This document shows, piece after piece, positions 1 to 5,784 of a DNA stretch of 5,784 bases; the first letter of the stretch is position 1; every line of letters begins with the position of its first letter. The position numbers and the translations under genes were made by a program. The stretch is from contig CANHLB010000126.1 of assembly GCA_947461335.1 (NCBI GenBank), forward strand, positions 1-5,784, given 5' to 3'. This stretch comes from Burkholderiaceae bacterium. Lineage in GTDB: Bacteria > Pseudomonadota > Gammaproteobacteria > Burkholderiales > Burkholderiaceae. The notes below the pieces were generated by a model, which saw only the letters and a program-made list of their open reading frames with translations, did no database searches and was not told where the DNA came from.

Positions 1-496
1 AAATGCTCCAATTAAGAGATGGCGGTGAAGCTTGAGTCCAGGATATTGGATATTTTCTGACTCCAAAGCCAAGACGACTCCATATGTAGGCAACAGCAAA
101 AATAATGCTCACGCCTAACATTACTGTTACTCCCAAATGTATGAAACTGGCATGGGCTTGAATCATAATTAATGGGTTGGCACCAGCGGGAGGATGTACG
201 CATCTCATTACTAATAAGAGTCCTATTGTGACAACCAAGGCAACTATATAGACCCAAAATGCATCGCCGAATAACTGATAGGCCACTATACCCACCAAGC
301 TACTAATCAGATGCGCCCCAAATACCGCTCTTGGCTGTGCGGCAGGTGCAGTAGTAAGAGCAAATAAAAAGAGTGTAGTACCGCCCAAAGAGGCTAATAG
401 AAGTGGAGAGTTTGCTTTAGTAATCCATAAGGCCAAAGAAATCGCCACAGAGGATCCAATTAAAACCCATGCCAAACGTAATAACAAAGTTTTCAT
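1..496 (-). CDS. HPP family integral membrane protein (3' end cut by window edge)
   Basis: I translated this frame by hand from the ATG at 496. It stays open for 165 codons to the left edge. The protein is strongly hydrophobic, with predicted membrane segments near residues 8-27, 31-50, 58-76, 80-98 and 120-140. It carries the family's defining His-Pro-Pro at residues 101-103, in the context CVHPPAGANPLI. It also has the second conserved block of the family, LGGTTLFLFALTTAPAAQPR, around residues 37-56, ending in an AQPR motif. HPP proteins are small inner-membrane proteins. A plant chloroplast member has been linked to nitrite transport, but bacterial roles are mostly unknown, so I assign no substrate. 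Compact members are about 165-180 residues, so probably only a few C-terminal residues are missing; a longer form cannot be excluded. No good Shine-Dalgarno sequence precedes the ATG. The gene points the same way as the metal efflux operon but lies 170 bases downstream, so it may have its own promoter. Confidence 0.85.
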   Translation of the reverse strand, partial: MKTLLLRLAWVLIGSSVAISLALWITKANSPLLLASLGGTTLFLFALTTAPAAQPRAVFGAHLISSLVGIVAYQLFGDAFWVYIVALVVTIGLLLVMRCVHPPAGANPLIMIQAHASFIHLGVTVMLGVSIIFAVAYIWSRLGFGVRKYPISWTQASPPSLNWSI

Positions 497-502
497 AAGC
501 TG

Positions 503-508
503 ATAATA
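503..508 (-). promoter_or_regulatory. Possible -10 element for the HPP gene (leaderless start)
   Basis: On the minus strand the hexamer TATTAT matches five of six bases of the sigma-70 -10 consensus and ends 6 bases before the HPP start codon. Transcription starting about 7 bases downstream would begin at or next to the ATG. That would give a leaderless mRNA and would agree with the absence of a visible ribosome binding site. No convincing -35 box sits 17 bases upstream (the hexamer there is AAGGGA), so this is a weak prediction. Confidence 0.2.
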
Positions 509-532
509 GACACAAAGGATTCAGATCCCTTG

Positions 533-548
533 AAAAGTGGCAACTTTT
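533..548. repeat. Short perfect inverted repeat upstream of the HPP gene
   Basis: The sequence AAAAGT-GGCA-ACTTTT has two perfect 6-base arms around a 4-base centre. It lies about 37-52 bases upstream of the HPP start codon, where an operator could act. On the minus strand it contains TTGCCA, which matches five of six bases of a -35 consensus, but no -10 sits at the right spacing. The AT-rich arms would make a poor terminator. It could be a transcription factor site or chance. Confidence 0.3.
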
Positions 549-666
549 GACACACAAATATCTTCTAGCAGCCTGGAGGCCTTGAATTACGGGTATTTAC
601 ACAATAGCAAACAAAATGATGCAATCTAGAAAGGGCTTCAAAGAGGAGAAAGTATAAATAAGTAGA

Positions 667-981
667 TCATTTGGCAATAAAGAAGGCTTTTGGAACTGGC
701 GTGCACCAAACGATCCCATCACCTATTTGTCCAGTCTGACAAACTGCAACTATCTTATTCATTAGTACCTCTGCAATTTCATCATTGCAAATAATCTCAA
801 TCCGTATCTTTGCGGAGTAATCTGTAAGCTCATCTTTGATGTTGGCTTTACTTGTTTTAGTGGGAGCGCTACACCCCTCTACCTTGGTCACCGTCATCCC
901 GGGGAATCCAGGTGTTTCTAGTAAGGCCGTTCTTAGCGGAGCTAATTTATTTGGGCGAATAATCGCTTTGACTTCCATCAT
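667..981 (-). CDS. P-II family (GlnB-like) signalling protein of the metal-efflux-associated type
   Basis: This 104-residue protein matches the P-II fold from end to end. It has the N-terminal VKAIIRPNKL block (residues 4-13), GMTVTKVEG (28-36), a beta strand KIRIEII (58-64) and the B-loop TGQIGDG (83-89). The GlnB length in the T-loop region is kept to within one residue. Key functional residues are changed. There is no tyrosine where GlnB has the uridylylated Tyr51, Lys90 is Ile, and Arg101 and Arg103 of the ATP phosphate site are Phe and Ala. A classic ATP/2-oxoglutarate/uridylylation role in nitrogen control is therefore unlikely. Four cysteines (37, 65, 81, 93) are present. The start ATG overlaps the pump gene's stop as ATGA, with a strong GAGGTGG ribosome binding site 4 bases upstream; a second ATG follows at once. 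A divergent P-II group (PII-NG) has been reported beside heavy-metal efflux genes. By inference this is a cytoplasmic regulator or sensor for the adjacent pump. Confidence 0.85.
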   Translation of the reverse strand: MMEVKAIIRPNKLAPLRTALLETPGFPGMTVTKVEGCSAPTKTSKANIKDELTDYSAKIRIEIICNDEIAEVLMNKIVAVCQTGQIGDGIVWCTPVPKAFFIAK

Positions 982-3900
982 GCTTCCACCTCTTTTTCTT
1001 CAAACCATCGATATAAGACAGGTAGTACTAGTAATGTTAAAGCGGTTGATGTCACTAATCCAGCAATAACAACTGCGGCAAGGGGGCGAGTAACCTCAGA
1101 CCCTGGGCCACCGGAGAACAACATTGGCACTAAGGCCAGCATAGCAACTGATGCAGTCATCATGACAGGCCTAAAACGGTGGCTGCAGCCGTGAAGTAAG
1201 GCTTCTTCCATGCTATAGCCGCTTTCGCGTAGCTGCTTAATAAAGGAAATTAAAACTACTCCATTGAGTACTGCGATACCCCAAAGATTAATAAATCCCA
1301 CAGCTGCTGGCACAGAGAGATACTCTCCTGTCAAAAACAGACCGAAGACGCCGCCAATAGAGGCAAATGGCAGCACAAGAATAATTAAGCTTGCTAATCT
1401 AATAGACTTAAAGAGCATGAAGAGCAAGAAGAAAATTGCCAAAATAGTGAGGGGAATAATAATCATGAGACGTGACATTGCTCTTTGCATATTTTCAAAC
1501 TGACCGCCCCATTGCAATGTATAACCTTGTGGTAGCTCCACATTTTTAGCAATAAGATCCTGCGCTTCTTGGACAAAGCCCCCTAAGTCACGACCATCAA
1601 CGTTGACACCCACGACTAAACGGCGCCTACCCGACTCACGAGATATCTGAGCTGGCCCTTCTACTAGAGAAATCTCCGCTAAGTCACGCATCAAAACTTG
1701 AGCGCCATTCGGTGAAGGCAACACAATATTCTCAATAGCATCGATTTTATTTCGATAGGATGCTGGGTAACGTAATACCAGTGGGAAGCGACGTTCTCCT
1801 TCGTAAACCGTGCTGGCTTGTTTACCACCAATCGCTGTCTCAATGACTTCATTCACATCAGAAACATTAATTCCATAACGCGCAATGGCATCACGATCAA
1901 TTTTGATATTCAGATAATTTTGACCAGAAGCTTGCTCTATGCGTAAGTCATTGCTACCCTTCATCTTCGTAAGAATTTGACCAATTTGTGACCCTAACTT
2001 TTGAAGAGTAGCAAGATCTTCACCAAAAATCTTGACAGCTACTTGTGAGCGAACACCAGATACCATTTCATCAACCCGTGCAGCTATCGGCTGAGAAATT
2101 GCCAACTCTATGCCAGGAAGCGTTTTGAGTTTTTCCCGAATTTGCTGGGCGATTTCTTCTTGACTAAGATCCCTATCTCCTAAAGGCTTAAGAGTCACAA
2201 TCGGATCTGACTCATTAGGTTGTCCTGGATCAGCAGGCGATTCACCTTTACCTAGCCTTGAGACCGCCATTTCTACACCAGGAATTGTCATGATGCGTTT
2301 AATCGCCTCGAATTCCAACTTAATCGATTCATCTAGTGATATGTTGGGCGCTCTAACAATAACTGGCGTAATGGAACCCTCTTGCATCACTGGAATAAAA
2401 GCCTTACCCAGCAGAACAAAGCCAATCAGACTCACTCCCAGTGCAATTAAGGAGCGCTTCACAACCAATTTAGGATGAGCCAAGCTCCAATGTAGCCATC
2501 GTTCATAGGGTGCCCGCAGTGTTTTCACAACTTTAGTATCGTCTTCGCTGCCGCCCTTCAATATATATGAGCAAAGTACTGGAGAAAGGGTAAATGACAG
2601 AATAAGGGATATGGCTAAAGCAATCGCAATCGTAATTGCCATTGGAGCAAACATTTTGCCTTCCATGCCCTCAAGCGATAAAAGTGGCATGAAGACGAGG
2701 ATGATGATGCCAACGCCAAAAAGTACTGGCGTACCTACCTCAGAGGCTGCCTCCAAGATAATCCTGTTCTTAGACTCGCCAGACTTGAGGCGCTCACCTA
2801 ATTTTGCGAAAGTATTTTCTACAACCACCACAGATCCGTCTACCATGATGCCAATTGCAATGGCTAGTCCACCCAGCGACATTAGGTTTGCAGAAATTCC
2901 ATAGCGATTCATGACTAAAAAGGTCAATAAGGGTGTGAGTAATAGTGTTGCTACAACAATCAGAGATGAGCGCACATCGCCTAAAAATAAGAAGAGCAAA
3001 ATAATAACTAAGATGACTCCTTCGACTAATACCTTGGCTACGTTAAACATTGCCGCATTGACCAGATCCGTTCGGTCGTAAAAAGGCACAATTTGTAAGC
3101 CATCTGGCAGTAATTTGCCTTCATTAATTTCTTCGACTTTGAGTTTGATGCGATTAACTACTTCACGAGCATTGCCGCCTCTGATCATCTGAATAATTCC
3201 AGCTACGCTCTCTGTATAGCCATTCTTAATTGCAGCACCCTGTCTAATTTCACTTCCAATGGTGACCTCGGCTACGTTTTTGACGTAAACCGGTATGCCT
3301 TTAACTTCTTTGAGAATGATTTTGCCGATATCTTCGGGCTTTGTAATTAAGCCTAAGCCACGAATAAGATAACGTTCAGCATAGCTCGGTAATTGGCCAC
3401 CACCAGAATTGGCATTATTGCGAGCAAGCGCTTGGTAGACCTCATGCAAGCTAATTTGATAATGGCGTAAGCGTTCAGGATTTACTAAAACCTGATATTC
3501 CCTGGCATAACCACCTTGTGTATTAATCTCTGCAACCCCAGGAATAGAGCGCAACATGGGGCGCACAATCCAATCCTGAACAGCCCGGCGTTCTGATAGC
3601 TCATCTACTGAAAGTTCTCTGTGTCGATCTGATGGGTGATCTAGCGTGTATTGATATACCTCACCCAAGCCAGTAGAAGGAGGTGCTAAGACTGGAGTAA
3701 TCCCCGGGGGCATCTTCGAGGCAACTTCGATCAATCTCTCGGTGACCAATTGGCGCGCAAAATAGATATCTGTCTTTTCTGTAAAGACTAGAGTGATAAC
3801 AGAAATACCATTACGGTTTAGGGAGCGCATCTCTGTCAAACCTGGTAAGCCAGTCATTCCTAGCTCAATAGGAATCGTTACAAAGCGCTCAACCTCTTCA

Positions 3901-4073
3901 GGCGATTTTCCGGGTGCTTCTGCGGCAACTTGTACCTGCACATTAGTCACATCTGGAAAGGCATCTACTGATAGTCTTTTGGTAGCCAATAGACCCGCCA
4001 CCATCAATGCTATCGCGATGATGACAACGAGCAAGCGCTGCTGAAGAGAAAGGCGAACTATTCTTTCAATCAT
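978..4073 (-). CDS. czcA: CzcA/CusA-family heavy-metal efflux RND pump (inner-membrane transporter)
   Basis: This is a complete 1031-residue HME-RND proton/cation antiporter, the normal family length. TM1 lies near residues 10-31, followed by the first large periplasmic domain opening with the family block SVDAFPDVTNVQVQV (35-49). TM2-TM6 lie within about 347-500 and TM7 near 538-557. The second periplasmic domain carries KIFGEDLATL (681-690), and TM8-TM12 lie within about 867-1020. The TM4 proton-relay segment reads AIGIMVDGSVVVVEN (406-420). It keeps the VDG Asp412 and Glu419, but the first Asp of the CzcA 'DFG' motif is Ala406. The three cleft methionines of CusA (573, 623, 672) align with Val571, Glu621 and Glu669, so Cu(I)/Ag(I) is unlikely and a divalent metal is favoured. 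The symbol is meant at family level; the substrate is not established. The start ATG lies 5 bases after the adaptor's stop, with GGTGG 9 bases upstream. The 3' end overlaps the P-II gene by ATGA. Confidence 0.95.
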   Translation of the reverse strand: MIERIVRLSLQQRLLVVIIAIALMVAGLLATKRLSVDAFPDVTNVQVQVAAEAPGKSPEEVERFVTIPIELGMTGLPGLTEMRSLNRNGISVITLVFTEKTDIYFARQLVTERLIEVASKMPPGITPVLAPPSTGLGEVYQYTLDHPSDRHRELSVDELSERRAVQDWIVRPMLRSIPGVAEINTQGGYAREYQVLVNPERLRHYQISLHEVYQALARNNANSGGGQLPSYAERYLIRGLGLITKPEDIGKIILKEVKGIPVYVKNVAEVTIGSEIRQGAAIKNGYTESVAGIIQMIRGGNAREVVNRIKLKVEEINEGKLLPDGLQIVPFYDRTDLVNAAMFNVAKVLVEGVILVIILLFLFLGDVRSSLIVVATLLLTPLLTFLVMNRYGISANLMSLGGLAIAIGIMVDGSVVVVENTFAKLGERLKSGESKNRIILEAASEVGTPVLFGVGIIILVFMPLLSLEGMEGKMFAPMAITIAIALAISLILSFTLSPVLCSYILKGGSEDDTKVVKTLRAPYERWLHWSLAHPKLVVKRSLIALGVSLIGFVLLGKAFIPVMQEGSITPVIVRAPNISLDESIKLEFEAIKRIMTIPGVEMAVSRLGKGESPADPGQPNESDPIVTLKPLGDRDLSQEEIAQQIREKLKTLPGIELAISQPIAARVDEMVSGVRSQVAVKIFGEDLATLQKLGSQIGQILTKMKGSNDLRIEQASGQNYLNIKIDRDAIARYGINVSDVNEVIETAIGGKQASTVYEGERRFPLVLRYPASYRNKIDAIENIVLPSPNGAQVLMRDLAEISLVEGPAQISRESGRRRLVVGVNVDGRDLGGFVQEAQDLIAKNVELPQGYTLQWGGQFENMQRAMSRLMIIIPLTILAIFFLLFMLFKSIRLASLIILVLPFASIGGVFGLFLTGEYLSVPAAVGFINLWGIAVLNGVVLISFIKQLRESGYSMEEALLHGCSHRFRPVMMTASVAMLALVPMLFSGGPGSEVTRPLAAVVIAGLVTSTALTLLVLPVLYRWFEEKEVEA
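986..992 (-). promoter_or_regulatory. Ribosome binding site of the P-II gene inside the pump gene
   Basis: GAGGTGG on the minus strand lies 4 bases before the ATG at 981, inside the last codons of the pump gene. It is the strongest Shine-Dalgarno match among the operon's internal starts. It supports the start that overlaps the pump's TGA rather than the second Met one codon later. Confidence 0.6.
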
Positions 4074-4078
4074 CTAAC

Positions 4079-5425
4079 TTATCCACCACTAAGCTGACGC
4101 TTACGCTCAGTATTGAGATGGTAGGCTCCTTCGGTAGCAATTTCTTGCCCCTCTTTTAGGCCAGATATAACTGGACGAAAACCTTTGCCTTCGGGGCCAA
4201 GCTTAACTGCCACCATGCGATATAGATCATCATCTAATCGCACAAAAACATGATCATGATTATCTTCTCTAACTACAGCGCCTACCGGAACAACCAGCTT
4301 ATCCATTGGCTGACTTTCAATTAACATGGTTGCTAGCATGCCTGGCTTGATTTGTCCTTCTTTATTGGCAAGCTCCATTCTTACTACTACTGTACGAGTT
4401 TGGGGGTTTACGATCGAATCAACATGGGCAACGGACCCATCAATTTCTTGATTACGTAAAGCCGGAATAATTAAGGAAGCTTTTTGACCTTTATGAATAA
4501 GGTAAGAATTACTTTCAGGAACTTCAGAAATCGCCCACAAAGTATTCAAATCAGCTACCGTAAATAATGCATCTGCAGGTTGCACAACCTGCCCTTTGTT
4601 AATCTTACGTTCAACAATCTCACCAGGGATAGTGGCTATGACATTGTTAATAGACTCGATTAAGCCTGACTTTGCTAACTTATCAATACTGGCTTGATCC
4701 ATACCTTGAACCCTTAGCTGATCATTAGCAGCCCGGAACTCTGCCTTAGCGCTACTAGATTCTGCTTCACGTTTTTGTAATTCCGCCAATGCAATCACAT
4801 CTTCCTTGTACAAAATTTTGGCACGGTTAGCTGCTTGATCAGCTAACTGACTAGCACTCTTTGCTTTTAAGTAAGAAAGTTGTGACTGGGTTAACTCAGT
4901 AGAAGTAATTTTGGCTAGAATATCTCCCTGCTTCACTATTTGACCGGGCACAGCCAAAATATCAGAGACTCTACCAGTCACGTTTGCACCGATGCGCGAT
5001 AAAAAGAGTTCATTGAAATCAATTCGGCCCGAAGCACGAAGCTCTTCTACAAATGGAGAAACCTGTGCTTTGCCATCTGTGATGATTTTTCGCAAATCCT
5101 CATTTACCACAACAACATTGGGATCCTGGACTGATTTAATAGTGGGCCTTCTATCAAATACATTAAAGTAATTGAGAACAATAATGAATAGGCAAAACCA
5201 AGGCAGATAGAACATCCCTTTTTTAAACCAATGAGGAGAGCTGTCATAGCGGGTGGTAACCGCTGGGGCACGACCTGCAATCCAATCATGCGCAATTTGA
5301 TACCAATGGTTTTGGGTTTGAATAACTTGCCCGCTCCACTCCTTCGAATACAGCTTCACCTTTTGACTCAAGAAAGTCTTCCACACTCTGAGCTTTTTCA
5401 TAAATTCTGCAAACTCTTGTTTCAT
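4079..5425 (-). CDS. CzcB-type periplasmic adaptor (membrane fusion protein) with a long N-terminal extension
   Basis: This 448-residue HlyD/RND-type adaptor would link the inner-membrane pump to the outer-membrane channel. The order is: a basic, aromatic-rich N-terminal segment (1-69); one membrane anchor (about 70-90, GMFYLPWFCLFIIVLNYF); a linker; the first lipoyl half (about 142-175, GRVSDILAVPGQIVKQGD); an Ala/Lys/Glu-rich alpha-helical hairpin (about 176-255); the second lipoyl half (262-290, ATIPGEIVERKINKGQVV); a beta-barrel (about 291-370); and a membrane-proximal domain (371-448). No Met-rich or CusF-like metal domain is present. I chose the ATG at 5425 because it overlaps the upstream gene's stop as ATGA and has AGGTGG 6 bases upstream. 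An ATG at 5455 in the same frame would add 10 residues but lies well inside the upstream gene. The roughly 69 residues before the anchor are unusual, because most relatives begin with a signal peptide or anchor. If the topology holds, this segment is cytoplasmic. Confidence 0.92.
   Translation of the reverse strand: MKQEFAEFMKKLRVWKTFLSQKVKLYSKEWSGQVIQTQNHWYQIAHDWIAGRAPAVTTRYDSSPHWFKKGMFYLPWFCLFIIVLNYFNVFDRRPTIKSVQDPNVVVVNEDLRKIITDGKAQVSPFVEELRASGRIDFNELFLSRIGANVTGRVSDILAVPGQIVKQGDILAKITSTELTQSQLSYLKAKSASQLADQAANRAKILYKEDVIALAELQKREAESSSAKAEFRAANDQLRVQGMDQASIDKLAKSGLIESINNVIATIPGEIVERKINKGQVVQPADALFTVADLNTLWAISEVPESNSYLIHKGQKASLIIPALRNQEIDGSVAHVDSIVNPQTRTVVVRMELANKEGQIKPGMLATMLIESQPMDKLVVPVGAVVREDNHDHVFVRLDDDLYRMVAVKLGPEGKGFRPVISGLKEGQEIATEGAYHLNTERKRQLSGG
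4083..4087 (-). promoter_or_regulatory. Ribosome binding site of the RND pump gene
   Basis: GGTGG on the minus strand lies in the last codons of the adaptor gene, 9 bases before the pump's ATG at 4073. It is weaker than the site before the P-II gene. Translation of the pump probably relies partly on coupling to the adaptor, whose TAA is only 5 bases upstream of the pump's ATG. Confidence 0.45.
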
Positions 5426-5784
5426 TGCTTTCCACCTTCTATTTTGGCTAACCACTCAGGACTTGCCCTTAATCTTTGAATTTCAGTAACAACTGAAGCT
5501 AAATCAAAGCGAGCTTTAATCAGATCATTTCTAGCGGCTCGGAAAGTTCTTTGTGCATCCAGATACTCAAGCATGCCGCGCTCTCCAAAGCGGTAAGATA
5601 CTTCCGCAATCCGCTGAGCGCTCGCTGCAAGCTGAACAACCTCTTGATCTAGAATTTTGACCTGATAAGTAGCCATTTGATAAAGCTTATAAGCCGTTTC
5701 AATTTGCTGATCTAAACTTTGACTCTGCGCATTAAATTGATTTTTTGCTTTAGATGCATTTGCTTCAGCCTCAGCTACTTGACC
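5422..5784 (-). CDS. TolC/CzcC-family outer-membrane efflux factor (C-terminal part only)
   Basis: The frame is open from the right edge and gives the last 120 residues plus a TGA stop. The N-terminal bulk, with the signal peptide and first repeat, lies outside the window. The visible part is a long alpha-helical stretch rich in Ala, Gln and Glu. It includes the typical second-repeat signature of these channels, with a Tyr-Arg-Phe-Gly turn followed by LEYLDAQRTFRAARNDLIKA (residues about 73-95 of the fragment) and a helix ending in EIQRL. This matches CzcC/CusC-type outer-membrane factors, in which the segment forms part of the periplasmic tunnel helices. The protein would form the trimeric exit duct for the pump encoded downstream. 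Its stop overlaps the adaptor start as ATGA, so the two are probably translationally coupled. Confidence 0.88.
   Translation of the reverse strand, partial: GQVAEAEANASKAKNQFNAQSQSLDQQIETAYKLYQMATYQVKILDQEVVQLAASAQRIAEVSYRFGERGMLEYLDAQRTFRAARNDLIKARFDLASVVTEIQRLRASPEWLAKIEGGKQ
5432..5437 (-). promoter_or_regulatory. Ribosome binding site that fixes the adaptor start
   Basis: AGGTGG on the minus strand lies 6 bases before the ATG at 5425, within the last codons of the outer-membrane factor gene. Spacing and the ATGA overlap both favour this start over the in-frame ATG at 5455. Confidence 0.55.

Larger units (their letters stand above)
497..666. other. Intergenic region between the P-II gene and the HPP gene
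   Basis: These 170 bases hold the 3' end of the metal efflux transcript and the upstream region of the HPP gene. I see no open reading frame worth calling and no tRNA-like structure. I also see no GC-rich hairpin followed by a T run that would be a clear intrinsic terminator for the operon. Read-through from the operon into the HPP gene is therefore possible. The only notable structure is the short inverted repeat at 533-548. Confidence 0.6.

Noticed and set aside
12..257. Open frame of 81 codons on the minus strand
   Set aside because: It lies out of frame inside the HPP gene, is Cys/Ser-rich with no recognisable domain, and the HPP frame explains the same bases far better.
571..580. Possible terminator hairpin GCCTGGAGGC after the P-II gene
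   Set aside because: The arms are only 4 bases with a 2-base loop and no T run follows on the minus strand, so it would not act as an intrinsic terminator.
667..981. CutA or DUF3240-type small protein, also found with efflux operons
   Set aside because: The GMTVTKVEG block and the TGQIGDG B-loop are P-II signatures that fit GlnB in register over the full length.
836..1069. Plus-strand open frame antisense to the P-II gene and the end of the pump gene
   Set aside because: It is a shadow of two well-supported minus-strand genes, with no domain and no ribosome binding site of note. The other plus-strand frames inside the pump and adaptor genes were dropped for the same reason.
978..4073. Cu(I)/Ag(I) pump CusA
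   Set aside because: The TM4 segment looks CusA-like, but all three cleft methionines are absent and the adaptor has no Met-rich metal-binding part, so a copper/silver label is not supported.
5426..5455. Upstream start for the adaptor at 5455
   Set aside because: It would overlap the outer-membrane factor gene by 34 bases and has no better ribosome binding site. The ATGA overlap with AGGTGG at 5425 is the standard arrangement and matches the other ATGA junction in this operon.

Overview
All recognisable genes in this window lie on the minus strand, so they read from right to left. The window holds the downstream part of a tripartite heavy-metal efflux operon (HME-RND, Czc/Cus type), followed by a separate small membrane-protein gene. 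In transcription order these are: the C-terminal 120 residues of a TolC/CzcC-type outer-membrane factor (5784-5422, cut by the right edge); a CzcB-type periplasmic adaptor (5425-4079); a complete CzcA-type RND pump (4073-978); and a small P-II (GlnB-like) protein (981-667). A 170-base gap (497-666) separates the operon from an HPP-family integral membrane protein (496-1), whose 3' end is cut by the left edge.

The four operon genes are packed very tightly. The outer-membrane factor overlaps the adaptor, and the pump overlaps the P-II gene, each by an ATGA stop/start. The adaptor and pump are separated by only 5 bases. Every internal start is preceded by a GGTGG-containing Shine-Dalgarno sequence. 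This argues for one translationally coupled mRNA, with its promoter and the rest of the outer-membrane factor beyond the right edge.

Functionally, the RND pump and adaptor would draw a cation from the periplasm or inner membrane and pass it to the outer-membrane channel. The pump lacks the three cleft methionines of the Cu/Ag pump CusA, and it also lacks the first Asp of the CzcA 'DFG' motif in TM4. It is therefore neither a textbook Cu(I)/Ag(I) pump nor a textbook Co/Zn/Cd pump, although a divalent cation is the more likely substrate. The P-II protein is the most interesting gene. It keeps the P-II fold signature but has lost the T-loop tyrosine and the basic residues that hold the phosphates of ATP in GlnB/GlnK. 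It resembles the divergent P-II group reported next to metal efflux genes, and may be a dedicated regulator or sensor for this pump.

The tripartite envelope-spanning system shows a Gram-negative (diderm) bacterium. The moderately AT-rich composition and style of the proteins would fit a freshwater betaproteobacterium such as Polynucleobacter or a methylophile, but this is an impression rather than a sequence match. I see no RNA gene, mobile element or CRISPR array.
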